Made by a program: the position numbers and the translations under genes
The notes under the pieces: model-generated
Seen by the model: the letters and a program-made list of their open reading frames with translations, nothing else
The model's database searches: none
What the model was told of the DNA's origin: nothing
NCBI GenBank assembly: GCA_028277025.1
Contig: JAPYVG010000006.1
Location: 1 to 64,000, forward strand
DNA length: 64,000 nt
Origin: Sulfolobaceae archaeon
GTDB taxonomy: Archaea; Thermoproteota; Thermoprotei_A; Sulfolobales; Sulfolobaceae
Direction: 5' to 3'
Part shown: positions 1 to 8,736 of the stretch, in pieces
Layout of the letters: each line of letters opens with the position of its first letter
How positions within the stretch are numbered: the stretch's first letter is position 1

Positions 1-675
1 CCTAACCTCCTTCAACCTCTCTTGCGTTTCTAGGAGGTTTTTAGCCAGGATTTTGATTTCCTCAAGTACTAAGGGGGTGTATTCAAGTTGGTATAGTTCT
101 TCTTGTGTGAAATCTCCTTTCGCAAGCCTTTCCAACCTGTCCTTGCTTACCTTATCGTTATCACTTACTAAGAATAATGCCCTCTTCAACCTATTCTTGT
201 ATTTCGTCTCTATGTCCTTTAGGAATAGGTAGAGTGTTACCAATTCCTTCAAGGGGTTGTAATCGTACTCCTTAGCCTTGTCAACCATGTTTTCTAATTT
301 TTCAGCGTCATAAAAATCTGTTTTCTTTCCCCTAAGCTCTTTTTCTCTTGATAACACGTTTGGACTGACTTGTAGTACTTTTATCCCTTTCTCCTTGAAG
401 TATTGTGAAGGCCTTATTGCGTATACTCCAGTAGGCTCTAGGACTATTGCGCAAGGTTTCATCTTGAGGATTTCTTCATAACCCTTCAAGTTGTTCTCGT
501 ATTTTCTCACCCTCCCCCTGCTAGTTATTAAATGTTCTTTTGATACGTCTACCCCTATTACCCCTACCTCTTTGTCACACCTATATGCGTGAATTTTATC
601 ACAATGTTCAGTCCGACGGTAGGGGTTTGTCACGCCAATACCCGAAGATTTCACTTCAGTTTCCCTCTCGACCAT
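1..675 (-). CDS. IS110-family transposase, N-terminal part (runs off the left edge)
   Basis: Read on the reverse strand from an ATG at 675 and open to the window edge (about 225 codons seen). It carries the hallmarks of the IS110 DEDD recombinases: an N-terminal GVDVSKEHL motif (first catalytic Asp near residue 43), the LEPTGVYA motif with the Glu, and KTDFYDAEKL with the next acidic residue. These enzymes move the element without DDE chemistry and in bacteria are guided by an element-encoded RNA. The C-terminal Ser-containing domain lies outside the window, so integrity cannot be judged. The ATG start is chosen because the frame is open back to it and it follows GGGGAAAC; in-frame GTG codons at 654 and 633 are alternatives. 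A perfect hairpin ends 8 bases upstream of the start. Confidence 0.85.
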   Translation of the reverse strand, partial: MVERETEVKSSGIGVTNPYRRTEHCDKIHAYRCDKEVGVIGVDVSKEHLITSRGRVRKYENNLKGYEEILKMKPCAIVLEPTGVYAIRPSQYFKEKGIKVLQVSPNVLSREKELRGKKTDFYDAEKLENMVDKAKEYDYNPLKELVTLYLFLKDIETKYKNRLKRALFLVSDNDKVSKDRLERLAKGDFTQEELYQLEYTPLVLEEIKILAKNLLETQERLKEVR

Positions 676-683
676 GTTTCCCC

Positions 684-712
684 AGTCGAGGAGAGTATTA
701 CTCTCCTCGACT
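684..712. repeat. Perfect 14-bp-arm palindrome just upstream of the IS110 start
   Basis: AGTCGAGGAGAGTA and its exact reverse complement are separated by one base. As RNA it would form a 12-bp stem with a 5-base loop, ending 8 bases before the transposase ATG. Such hairpins near insertion-sequence ends can block translation from read-through transcripts or mark the element end. Confidence 0.8.
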
Positions 713-729
713 AATAAACCTATATAGGT

Positions 730-838
730 GTTTCCCTCGACTAGCCCCAATGAGTTAAGGGTGAGTGTGTATGATCCCTTAAGAGGGGTGCCCGTGGTGG
801 GATTAAAAGTAAGGAAAAGTTACGCCACGGGTAAACAC
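730..838 (+). mobile_element. Remnant of an IS607-type element: TnpB 3' end and right end
   Basis: From GTTTCCCTCGAC to GGGTAAACAC this stretch matches the last ~115 bp of the complete element at 43594-45540, apart from a deletion of about 15 bp near the end and scattered substitutions. It is too short to encode protein. The right end GTTACGCCACGGGTAAACAC is intact and is followed directly by a gene fragment. The left part of the element is missing, probably lost when the IS110 element arrived. Confidence 0.8.
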
Positions 839-962
839 TAGAACTACACCAGCATTATTTATAGGGAAAGTACTACCAGTAAACATATACGTTATTGAAA
901 GCTGGATACTCGACGTCCTACTAATAGCGTTCAGTCTAGCATTATGGAAGTTAGATAAATAA
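839..962 (+). pseudogene. C-terminal fragment of a membrane protein
   Basis: An open frame with no start runs from the edge of the TnpB remnant to a TAA at 960-962. It reads as about 40 residues with a hydrophobic stretch (ESWILDVLLIAFSLALW) and a short charged tail KLDK. It looks like the last transmembrane segment of a larger protein cut off by the mobile element. No family can be named from so short a piece. Confidence 0.4.
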
Positions 963-993
963 TCTTTTTTTAATCTCTTTCTTAAATCCTCTA

Positions 994-2049
994 GTGCGGT
1001 TACTCTTTATTAATCATAGGGATATTTTTCACCCTCAGGCGGGTGGGGCTGAAAACGTAATCTATGAGGTTGCTAAAAGGCTAGTTAGGAAAGGGGTCGA
1101 AGTTTATTGGTTAAGTGAAGATAGTAATGCAAGGGTCTCCGAAATTGATGGGATAAAACTTTTACATAGGGGAGGTAAGTTAACACTCCATTTTTACTCT
1201 CCATTTTATGCTAAAAACTTTGATGTCGTAATAGATAGTGTCGCTCATGCAGTCCCCTTCTTCTCGTATAAAGCTAATAAGAAAGCAATAGCACTCATTC
1301 ACCACGTTCATCAAGATGTGGTCATATACGAGTTAAATCCCCTAATGGCTCACATAGTTAGGTGGCTTGAAAAGTTCGTAAGAAATTATAAATATATTAT
1401 ATCCGTTTCCAAGACAACTAAGGTTGAACTGATTAAGCGTTTTAAGATAGAGGAGGATAGGATTCACGTAATATACAATGGTATTGACCACGAGAAGTAT
1501 AAGCCCGGTATAAAGGACAGTAAACCACTTATAATGTGGATCGGGAGGCTTAAAAAATACAAAAACCCGTTAGATGCAATAAAAATTTTCAAAAAGGCTA
1601 ATTTGAAGAATGCAGAGCTTGTGATTGTAGGTGGTGGCGATCTGGAGGGAGAGGTGAGGAGCGCTGTGAGGGATGAGGATAATATAAGGTACTTGGGAAA
1701 AGTGAGTGAGGAGGAAAAAATCAAGCTTTACCAGAGGGCGTGGGTCGTGTTATCTACTTCCTTTATCGAGGGGTGGGGTATGAACATAGTTGAGGCAAAT
1801 TCTTGTGGGACCCCTGTAATAGGGTACGCTGTTGGTTCGATCCCAGAGATAATTGAGAACGGTGTTAACGGGTTTACAGTTGGTTATAAGGATTTCGATT
1901 CAGCGGTTAGGTATCTACAATATATAGTTGAGGATGAAAATACCATGAAGGAGTTATCTAAACGGAGCTATGAGTCATCACTCAAATACGATTGGAATAA
2001 AACTGCTGAGGAATATTATAATATTATATGGAAGATTTACTCGCTGTAG
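994..2049 (+). CDS. Glycosyltransferase family 4 (GT-B fold)
   Basis: A 351-residue retaining sugar-nucleotide transferase of the GT4 (group 1) family. The N-terminal Rossmann half has the glycine-rich loop HPQAGGAENV near residue 15, and the C-terminal half has the family signature EGWGMNIVEANSCGTPVIG near residues 255-275 with the conserved Glu residues that hold the donor nucleotide. It has no signal peptide or membrane segment and should act on the cytoplasmic face, probably on glycans of S-layer, pili or lipids. Start is GTG. It overlaps the next gene by 22 bp, indicating co-transcription. The acceptor cannot be inferred. Confidence 0.9.
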   Translation: MRLLFINHRDIFHPQAGGAENVIYEVAKRLVRKGVEVYWLSEDSNARVSEIDGIKLLHRGGKLTLHFYSPFYAKNFDVVIDSVAHAVPFFSYKANKKAIALIHHVHQDVVIYELNPLMAHIVRWLEKFVRNYKYIISVSKTTKVELIKRFKIEEDRIHVIYNGIDHEKYKPGIKDSKPLIMWIGRLKKYKNPLDAIKIFKKANLKNAELVIVGGGDLEGEVRSAVRDEDNIRYLGKVSEEEKIKLYQRAWVVLSTSFIEGWGMNIVEANSCGTPVIGYAVGSIPEIIENGVNGFTVGYKDFDSAVRYLQYIVEDENTMKELSKRSYESSLKYDWNKTAEEYYNIIWKIYSL

Positions 2050-2954
2050 ATCAGGCAAGGAAGTTATTTGAGGAATACAAAAAGACCAAAGACCCCTCAT
2101 TATTAGATCAAGCCATAAAGCTTCTTGAAGGGAGGAAGTGCTTATCTTGTCTAAACCAGTTAGGTCTAATTTATACGGAGAAAGGTGAATTAGATAAGGC
2201 TATAAGCTGCTTTAAAGAAGCCCTAAAGAGGAGTAAAAGCGAAGAGGATTCGAGTATCATAAAATTTAACATGGCAATAGCTTATTATCGATCTAGAGAT
2301 CTACAATCCTCTTACGAGATACTTAGGGAGTTGAGTAGTGGTAAAAGCTCAATTAAAACACATGCACAGAGGTTATTAGCAAAGGTTTGCCTTTCCTTTG
2401 GTGATATAAAGCATGTTGACGAAGCTAGGGCTATACTTGAGAGTTTTGATGAGCCTACTGAAGATTTGGTAGTAGCTTACATTTTCCTTGCTAGGAATGG
2501 AAGAAAGGAATACTTAAGGAATGCTATAGAGAACGCTAAGCTTCTGGGAAATAAGAGGCTCTTAGCTGAAGCGTATTTGAGTTCAGATAATGTAAAAGAC
2601 CTTGAAAAAGCGCTTGAGCTCTTCAGAGATATCGGTGACGTTAGAGGGGAAGCTAGAGCGTTATATAAGCTTTCCCAATATAAGCCGGAATTACTTTATG
2701 AAGCACTGCAGAAATTAGAGGAAAGTGGTGAGGGGACTGACAGTGATAAGGTAAGGTTACTTAACGAACTTTATAAGAGGACTGGGATTTTAGATTTCTT
2801 AAAACAAGCTATAAAGTATGGCGAAAAAGCTAAGGAATACTTATTCTTAGCTAGGGCTTACGTTGAATTGGCTAAGCACGAAAACGAAGTTGAGAACTTA
2901 AGGAGGGCAGTGAAATATTACGAGGAGTTCATCAAGGAGAGGTTTGGTTCTTGA
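2028..2954 (+). CDS. Tetratricopeptide-repeat (TPR/SEL1-like) protein
   Basis: A 308-residue, all-helical protein made of degenerate TPR units; the clearest is around residues 40-75 (LGLIYTEKGELDKAISCFKEALK). Others follow every 30-40 residues. There is no signal peptide or enzymatic motif, so it is probably a cytoplasmic protein-interaction scaffold. It starts inside the 3' end of the GT4 gene and ends overlapping the convergent nitroreductase gene by 23 bp. Confidence 0.8.
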   Translation: MEDLLAVDQARKLFEEYKKTKDPSLLDQAIKLLEGRKCLSCLNQLGLIYTEKGELDKAISCFKEALKRSKSEEDSSIIKFNMAIAYYRSRDLQSSYEILRELSSGKSSIKTHAQRLLAKVCLSFGDIKHVDEARAILESFDEPTEDLVVAYIFLARNGRKEYLRNAIENAKLLGNKRLLAEAYLSSDNVKDLEKALELFRDIGDVRGEARALYKLSQYKPELLYEALQKLEESGEGTDSDKVRLLNELYKRTGILDFLKQAIKYGEKAKEYLFLARAYVELAKHENEVENLRRAVKYYEEFIKERFGS

Positions 2955-3459
2955 CTTCCCAATAGTTGTAGAATATTACCTCATCAGGGTTTTTAACAGT
3001 CTTGGGATTCGGTTTGTAGTCTGGGTCCGGGTAACCAATTGAAAGTAAAGTTATGAGCACTTTGTCTTTAGGGATTTTTAGTATCTCCTTGGCTTCAGCG
3101 TTTTCATAAGCTGCTATCCAACCCACGCCTAAGCCTACTGAGTAAGCTGCTAAAACAAAATACATTACTGCATTAACTGTGTCCACCATCCATGTATGCG
3201 GGCTAACATCTGGTTCCGCAACTACTGCAATACCCATGGGGGCTTTAGCTATATGTGATGCTCCCTTGTGAAGTTTTGAAAGCCTTTCTTTAATCTCTTT
3301 GTCGGTTATTATGATGAATTTCCATGGTTCTCTGTTCATGGAGTTCGGTGCATGATTCGCAACATATATGAGTTCTTTTACTAGTTCAACTGGAACTGGC
3401 CTATTCTGAAAGCTTCTAACATTTCGTCTCTTTATAAGAAACTCCAGTATCTCGTTCAT
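2932..3459 (-). CDS. Nitroreductase-family FMN oxidoreductase
   Basis: An FMN-dependent reductase of the nitroreductase superfamily. The start is placed at the ATG at 3459 because MNEILEFLIKRRNVRSF is the typical N-terminus, with the RRNVRSF motif that contacts FMN phosphate; a longer frame to 3534 adds 25 residues unlike the family. Further signatures are the APNSMNREPWKFIII segment and the C-terminal IGYPDPD. The length (~175 residues) is normal. The natural substrate is unknown; quinones or flavin derivatives are possible. It is convergent with the TPR gene. Confidence 0.88.
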   Translation of the reverse strand: MNEILEFLIKRRNVRSFQNRPVPVELVKELIYVANHAPNSMNREPWKFIIITDKEIKERLSKLHKGASHIAKAPMGIAVVAEPDVSPHTWMVDTVNAVMYFVLAAYSVGLGVGWIAAYENAEAKEILKIPKDKVLITLLSIGYPDPDYKPNPKTVKNPDEVIFYNYWEVKNQTSP

Positions 3460-3668
3460 AAAATGTGTTAGTAGAATGCCTTTTTGAAATTTTTTGCTGA
3501 TTTTATAATGATAGATAAACTGAGATACATGCAATATTTTGATAATTACAGTTTACAATTTGCTTCAAGTTTACCCCCACCAGTCAGCAACAAAATTTTT
3601 ATTTATTAATATAAATATATTTAGTAGGAGTAGTGAGATGCTAACGAGGTTCAGAGAGGTGATGGGCC

Positions 3669-4760
3669 TTGAGATACGCGATATTAGTAAGTTGGAGTTT
3701 GTGGGGTTTATCGCTTTATTTATTTTCACCCTATCTATCCCCCCTTTTAGAGCAAATAGTTCATAATACAGAACTAGTTGGAATTATTTACGTTATAGCA
3801 TCTCCCTTTTCAATACTTTTTTCACTACTTCCCAAATGGTTTAGTAAGGATAACAGCCTCTTGATACCATTATCTCTAACAATATCTGGCATAGGATTAT
3901 TAACACTTGGATTGTCAGAGAATCAAGCCCTCGCGATACTTGGACTAATACTTTACAACTTTTATTGGGCCTCAGTGCCTTTATATTACGTTTTAATGAG
4001 TAATTTAGGAGAAGGCTGCCTTGCTAGAATATGGGCAATTTCCATGATCCCCGCAATAATAGTACCACCAATTAGTGGTCTGGTGTTTAGTAAGTTAGGA
4101 ATAAGGATGATATTCGTTATTAGTGGTCTTACAATGATTACTGCCTCATTGCCAATGTATAGAATAGAAGCTAAATTAAAGGAGGAAGGGAAGGGCGAAA
4201 CTTCATATTTACCCCTCATATTTACGATTCTTCCCTCCTCCATAGCCCTTCCCTTCCTTTACCTAGATAAGGGGATTAGTGAGTCTTTGATTTGGTTAAT
4301 ATATGCTATAGGAGAGGGGTTTGGGATAGGAATGTCTTTAGTATTATGGAGGCTTAAGAACGGTTTATCTTTGGCATTAATAGTATTTTCTGGGATTATA
4401 ACGGCGATACTTTACCCACAATTAGGGGGAGTTTTTTACGGTTCTTCTGAAGCTTTAGTAGCTCTAGGTGTCGATGCTGTAAAGCCTAGGGATCTAAATA
4501 ATGCCGTGAAGGTAACTTTTATCGAGTCCACTTTGTGGGGGATTGGCTATGTTATAGCGTCTTTACTTTACGTCGTATGGTCTTCATTGCCAATAATCTT
4601 TGCCGGGTTAATTGCAATATTGTTTTCACTAACACTAATAATCTTATCACTCAAAATATTCGTAAGAAAGCTGTATCTAGGAAAAATAAAGTCTTTGAAT
4701 AAGCTTATAGAAAAACAGACTTTATACGAAGGGATAGAGCCATACTTCAGCTTTGCGTAG
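3669..4760 (+). CDS. Major facilitator superfamily-type transporter
   Basis: A 363-residue integral membrane protein with about ten to twelve hydrophobic helices and short loops, including SPYLSPLLEQIV after the first helix and a central charged loop (RIEAKLKEEGKGE near residues 165-175) separating two halves, as in MFS carriers. The TTG start at 3669 is supported by GAGGTGAT seven bases upstream. An overlapping 75-residue frame at 3539-3766 is not credible. No substrate can be deduced; glycine-rich halves suggest a small-molecule exporter. Confidence 0.7.
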   Translation: MRYAILVSWSLWGLSLYLFSPYLSPLLEQIVHNTELVGIIYVIASPFSILFSLLPKWFSKDNSLLIPLSLTISGIGLLTLGLSENQALAILGLILYNFYWASVPLYYVLMSNLGEGCLARIWAISMIPAIIVPPISGLVFSKLGIRMIFVISGLTMITASLPMYRIEAKLKEEGKGETSYLPLIFTILPSSIALPFLYLDKGISESLIWLIYAIGEGFGIGMSLVLWRLKNGLSLALIVFSGIITAILYPQLGGVFYGSSEALVALGVDAVKPRDLNNAVKVTFIESTLWGIGYVIASLLYVVWSSLPIIFAGLIAILFSLTLIILSLKIFVRKLYLGKIKSLNKLIEKQTLYEGIEPYFSFA

Positions 4761-4846
4761 TTGATACCTTAAAGGACTCTTTTAAAGGTAAAACCCTTTT
4801 TTATTTGCATTAATCCTTATCTTTCCTCTTCCTTAAATATACAATT

Positions 4847-5326
4847 ATGATTTTACCTCACCAACACATAAAAGTGTTGTTGGGTAAAGTTATACTAAAT
4901 TATTCTGAGGAAAACGTTAGGGAGAACGGTTACGATTTAAGGATCTGTGGCGAAAAATATTATGAAGTTAAAGGAAGTATACAGTTGCCAAATAAAAAAG
5001 CGGATTTAGAAGAACACCGTTTTAGTAATATAGCCTATTTAAAACCTTTGAGAACGTACTTGTTCGAGTCATGTGAGGAGTTTAACATCCCAGAGGATTT
5101 AGCCGTATTAATAACTTTAAAGAGTACTATGGCAAGGAATGGCTTTCTTGCTCCGCCCACTGTAATAGACGCTGGTTATAAGGGGAAGATTATTGTGGCT
5201 ATAACCCCAGTTTATGAATCTAGTTTAAGTAAGGGGGTCGCAACTCACCATTTAATATTTTACAAACTTCTTGAACCGACTCAAAAACCGTATAACGGGA
5301 AATACCAGGGTGGTGTTGTAATATAA
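4847..5326 (+). CDS. dUTPase / dCTP-deaminase-like protein
   Basis: A 159-residue trimeric-fold protein of the dCTP deaminase/dUTPase superfamily. It has the KSTMARNGF motif (residues 92-100, equivalent to the RSSLAR nucleotide-binding loop), the IDAGYKG motif (107-113) with the catalytic-region Asp, and the C-terminal PYNGKYQG element that closes over the triphosphate. The Glu that activates water in dCTP deaminases, normally a few residues after the Asp motif, appears replaced (IIVAI, Ala118), so dUTP hydrolysis or nucleotide binding is more likely than deamination. It is convergent with and 3 bp from the GT2 gene. Confidence 0.75.
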   Translation: MILPHQHIKVLLGKVILNYSEENVRENGYDLRICGEKYYEVKGSIQLPNKKADLEEHRFSNIAYLKPLRTYLFESCEEFNIPEDLAVLITLKSTMARNGFLAPPTVIDAGYKGKIIVAITPVYESSLSKGVATHHLIFYKLLEPTQKPYNGKYQGGVVI

Positions 5327-5328
5327 CG

Positions 5329-6060
5329 TTAGTACCTTAGCTTACTCAAAATAAAACCCTGGATTTTTAGGAAAGTTTTAGTATAAAGGATTCGCTTAAA
5401 GGGTGAGTAGTAAATTCTTAATTTCACAAGTGATAGGAACATAAGGAGTATGATCTTTATCAGTTTTTTTGATATCTTACTTCCACTTTCATCGTGGAAA
5501 TATATCCCTTCAAGCTCTTTAATTTTATACCCTCTTCTTTTAAATGCATATATTAGATTTACGTCAAACACTAAATCGTTGAGTAAAAGTTCATTAAATA
5601 CGTTTTCAAGCTTATCCCTCTTTATTAGTTTAATCCCAGATTGGAAATCATGAATCGTTATTAAGCTAGGAAACATAAGTTTTACTAGAAATTTAAACCC
5701 ATTACTTAATACTTTTCGTAAGAGGGGCAATCCTACAACCCTCCTTTTAATAATTACTAAGTCCGCGTCGCAGTTCATGATTCTCTTAAGTAATTCATCT
5801 GGTATTGGTAAGTCAGCATCAGTGATCAGAATCTTATCATACTTTACCATCTCGAGCCCCCTCTTTATAGAGCCACCCTTACCTAACCTTTTTGAATTGA
5901 TTAGTAAGGTAACGTTAAACTTTTTCACGACTTCTGGGGTTCTATCATTACCCTCAAAGACTACAATAATTTGGGGGTTTTGTAATGTCGATAAAAGCCT
6001 CTCAATAGCTTTTGGTAGTCTACTTTCTTCATTATATGCGGGAATAACTACAGATATCAT
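5329..6060 (-). CDS. Glycosyltransferase family 2 (dolichol-phosphate sugar synthase type)
   Basis: A 243-residue GT-A enzyme. VVIPAYNEESRLPKAI at the N-terminus and the metal-binding DADLP motif (about residue 81) are characteristic of polyprenyl-phosphate mannose/glucose synthases. GSIKRGLE and the HDFQSGIKLIKRD segment match the acceptor loop of the DPM1 group. There are no clear transmembrane helices at the C-terminus, only a hydrophobic basic segment. It probably charges a dolichyl phosphate carrier for N-glycosylation or S-layer glycans. It is divergent from the membrane protein at 6263, which could use such a donor. Confidence 0.85.
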   Translation of the reverse strand: MISVVIPAYNEESRLPKAIERLLSTLQNPQIIVVFEGNDRTPEVVKKFNVTLLINSKRLGKGGSIKRGLEMVKYDKILITDADLPIPDELLKRIMNCDADLVIIKRRVVGLPLLRKVLSNGFKFLVKLMFPSLITIHDFQSGIKLIKRDKLENVFNELLLNDLVFDVNLIYAFKRRGYKIKELEGIYFHDESGSKISKKLIKIILLMFLSLVKLRIYYSPFKRILYTKTFLKIQGFILSKLRY

Positions 6061-6262
6061 TTTTTTGGTTGAAATCTATATAAGAACAGATTATAAACTT
6101 TTCCTTTTAAGAGAGACGTTGTTCGATGATATATTCGACAATCCTTACTTCTTAACATTTAGATACACGTAATTTTTATGGGCAGAAAACTAATAAAATG
6201 AAATATTGTTTCCTATCATTATCAACCTAGTATAGATACCTCTTAAAGTTCTAAACTAATAG

Positions 6263-8377
6263 TTGGACAGTCCAGGTTTAGTGTTCACGAGGAGTTCAAT
6301 TCCATTAAAAATATATTACGGTTTACGTTTGTTAATTCATGTGCAATTTACAAGGCTATTTAGGTATTGGGACTACATACTTATTTCCTTATGGAATACA
6401 ATAATACTGTACTTAATATTTCGAGGTAAACCTATTTACGGCGGTGATCAATTATTTATTATTTACTCTCATGAGTCCTTTAATTATATCTTTTGGGGAT
6501 TTATCTACCCCTATACGAACTATCCTTACGGTTACTTCCCATCTTATAACCCGACTAATTGGACTTTATTAGTTACTATCCCCTTTACCTTTTTCACTTT
6601 TGGTGAAGAATTGTTTTATAACCTTCTTTTCATTATAGGCTCGGTTTATGTATATAAGATTTCGAGATTTTATTACCAGAAGAGTATAGCTATAATTTCT
6701 GCCATTCTTTTCCCAGCAAATTGGTATATATTAATTGGTGATATAATAGTTCACGACGTGTTTTTTAACATTTCAATAGTCTATACATTATTACCACCTA
6801 TAACTTATTATATTATTGCATATGCAAAGGGTAAAATAAGCTCCTTGAAGTCATTCCTCATTGTATCATTACTTTCGTTCTTCGTGTTGTCAGCCTCCGG
6901 AGACTTACTACCATTTGTATGGCTTTACATTTTATTCCTTCTAATCTACTTCTTTTATAACAGACTCGTAATACTGTTATCTTATATCATATCAATAACG
7001 TTAGGGCAGTTATATTGGATAATTTTCACAGCAGCCCCCACTGTTTCTGAATTTACCAGTATAGTTAATGAGTCCTATAAATCCTATGTTATAGTCCAAC
7101 AGTTCTATCCGTTTGTATACACAATGAGAGCTGTGGGCCCAGACGTAGGGCTACCATCTTATGTTTACCTACTCTCTTTTCTCATATTCCTATTCTTGAC
7201 AGCGGGTATTATTAAAGATAGGGAGAGGGATTTAAGATTCTTTTTCTTAATATGGTTTATAGGAACTTCCTTTATATCGTCTTCATATACCCCACTTAAG
7301 CCTTTAGTAGTTTACGGAATTCTACACTCTGGTTTGTTCGCTCCATTAAGGGATCCAGTTCTCTTTATCTCACCAGAAATAGGAGTCCTATACTGTATTC
7401 TTTTACCATCTGCAATTTCTTCAATAAGGCTTGATAGTCTGAAGTATAAGGCCTTATTTTTGTCTTTTATAATCCTTGTAAGTATTGTTTTCCCATTACC
7501 TCTCATAAGTGGTGGTGAAAGTTCTATCGTTACAATTCCTAACTCTTTTATTAAAACAGTAGAATATCTTAACAGTGTAAATGGACAGTTTACTGTACTC
7601 CTACTTCCCCTCACTACTCCCACATGGGCTTCTACAGACTGGTATGTGGGAAATGACATCTTCATCTATTTCTCCTCTCATCCAGTGCTCTCTGGTGGGT
7701 TTTATGCTGGAGGGGAGCTAAACGGGCTTTCAACTAGCTTAGCTAGAAGTATATATTTCTTTAATGAGTCATCAACGGATTTAAAGAACGAAATAACGTC
7801 AATCTATAACCTTCTCTTCATACTAAACATAAGGTATATTGTGGTGGAGACTGATATGGAAGCTCAAGCATTATTATTACCGCTTTATTTACCAGCATAT
7901 AAGTACGTGTCTTCATTATGTGAGATAAGTAAAGTGAGCGGTTTAGTCACGCTAGTTAGAAATTACTCACCTTTTTACATATTTAAAGTAAACATACCAG
8001 TAGAGACTTACGTATTTAGCTTAAAACAACCTCTAAATTTAAGCGAAAATGTTTCATATCATCAGTTGATACCATTAAATTTCACATGGACATCACCGGC
8101 TTCAATTCTTGTTAAATCTGAGAGCCAATGCCTATTACTCTCATTTGCTTATAGCCCCTATTGGATTGCTAACGGTAATCCGGGAATAAACTATCGTAAT
8201 CTTACGCTTTTCAGAGTGAATAGTGGGAGCGTAGTAATTTATGATACGATGTATAATAACCTCATGAAGAGCTATGAGTACGCGTTAGGATATCTCGTAG
8301 CCCTAATTTTAGGAATAATATTGATAAACAAATTTAAAATTGTTAAAACTAAATTTAAAATATGGCAAAGTTCCTAA
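6263..8377 (+). CDS. Large multi-pass membrane protein, GT-C-like
   Basis: A 704-residue protein with roughly 12 hydrophobic helices in the first ~420 residues, a long polar, probably external, domain (about 430-670) with many NxS/T sites, and a final transmembrane helix followed by a basic tail. The first luminal loop contains an acidic motif (YGGDQLFII, near residue 60), as in GT-C fold glycosyltransferases that use lipid-linked sugars. I do not recognise a named family. The TTG start at 6263 is uncertain; it gives a membrane-compatible N-terminus. It overlaps the DsrE-like gene by 16 bp and is divergent from a lipid-linked sugar synthase gene, which supports a glycan role. Confidence 0.6.
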   Translation: MDSPGLVFTRSSIPLKIYYGLRLLIHVQFTRLFRYWDYILISLWNTIILYLIFRGKPIYGGDQLFIIYSHESFNYIFWGFIYPYTNYPYGYFPSYNPTNWTLLVTIPFTFFTFGEELFYNLLFIIGSVYVYKISRFYYQKSIAIISAILFPANWYILIGDIIVHDVFFNISIVYTLLPPITYYIIAYAKGKISSLKSFLIVSLLSFFVLSASGDLLPFVWLYILFLLIYFFYNRLVILLSYIISITLGQLYWIIFTAAPTVSEFTSIVNESYKSYVIVQQFYPFVYTMRAVGPDVGLPSYVYLLSFLIFLFLTAGIIKDRERDLRFFFLIWFIGTSFISSSYTPLKPLVVYGILHSGLFAPLRDPVLFISPEIGVLYCILLPSAISSIRLDSLKYKALFLSFIILVSIVFPLPLISGGESSIVTIPNSFIKTVEYLNSVNGQFTVLLLPLTTPTWASTDWYVGNDIFIYFSSHPVLSGGFYAGGELNGLSTSLARSIYFFNESSTDLKNEITSIYNLLFILNIRYIVVETDMEAQALLLPLYLPAYKYVSSLCEISKVSGLVTLVRNYSPFYIFKVNIPVETYVFSLKQPLNLSENVSYHQLIPLNFTWTSPASILVKSESQCLLLSFAYSPYWIANGNPGINYRNLTLFRVNSGSVVIYDTMYNNLMKSYEYALGYLVALILGIILINKFKIVKTKFKIWQSS

Positions 8378-8703
8378 TTGTGGTCAAATCTCAAGACCAA
8401 TTAAATGTAAATACAGCAGTAAACGTAGCTCAAGGCTTAAAAATGATGGGAGCGCAAGACGTCAAAATGGTTTTCTTAGGCCCCGGAATTACAGCACTGT
8501 CTAAGAAAAACGATATATCATCAATTGTTTCAAAGGCCTCTGAGAACTTAAAGAAAATGGGAATAACGGTTTACGCATGTGAAATGGCTATGAAGAACTA
8601 TAACGTTAACAAGGATGACCTAGTTTACGTTGACGAGATATCAAGGGGTGCTGATGTAATAGTTAAGTTTGCGGACAGCGGTTATATTGTCCTTACATTC
8701 TAA
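8362..8703 (+). CDS. DsrE-family protein
   Basis: A 113-residue cytoplasmic protein with the DsrE/F-like alpha/beta fold: strand KFLIVVKS, a helix, VKMVFLGPGI, and the family's cysteine in the loop ITVYACEMAM (about residue 73). In sulfur oxidisers and reducers such proteins accept or carry persulfide sulfur on this Cys. The position upstream of a Sre-like operon is suggestive, but it is not in that operon: it overlaps the end of the membrane-protein gene. Confidence 0.8.
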   Translation: MAKFLIVVKSQDQLNVNTAVNVAQGLKMMGAQDVKMVFLGPGITALSKKNDISSIVSKASENLKKMGITVYACEMAMKNYNVNKDDLVYVDEISRGADVIVKFADSGYIVLTF

Positions 8704-8736
8704 ACCTTTTTAAGCAACTTTTTAATTCCTCACTAT

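Noticed and set aside
540..758. 72-codon plus-strand frame at the window start
   Set aside because: It is antisense to the IS110 transposase and crosses the palindrome and the TnpB remnant.
3539..3766. 75-codon frame before the MFS gene
   Set aside because: It overlaps the start of the transporter in another frame and has no protein-like composition; the transporter has a good ribosome-binding site and TTG start.
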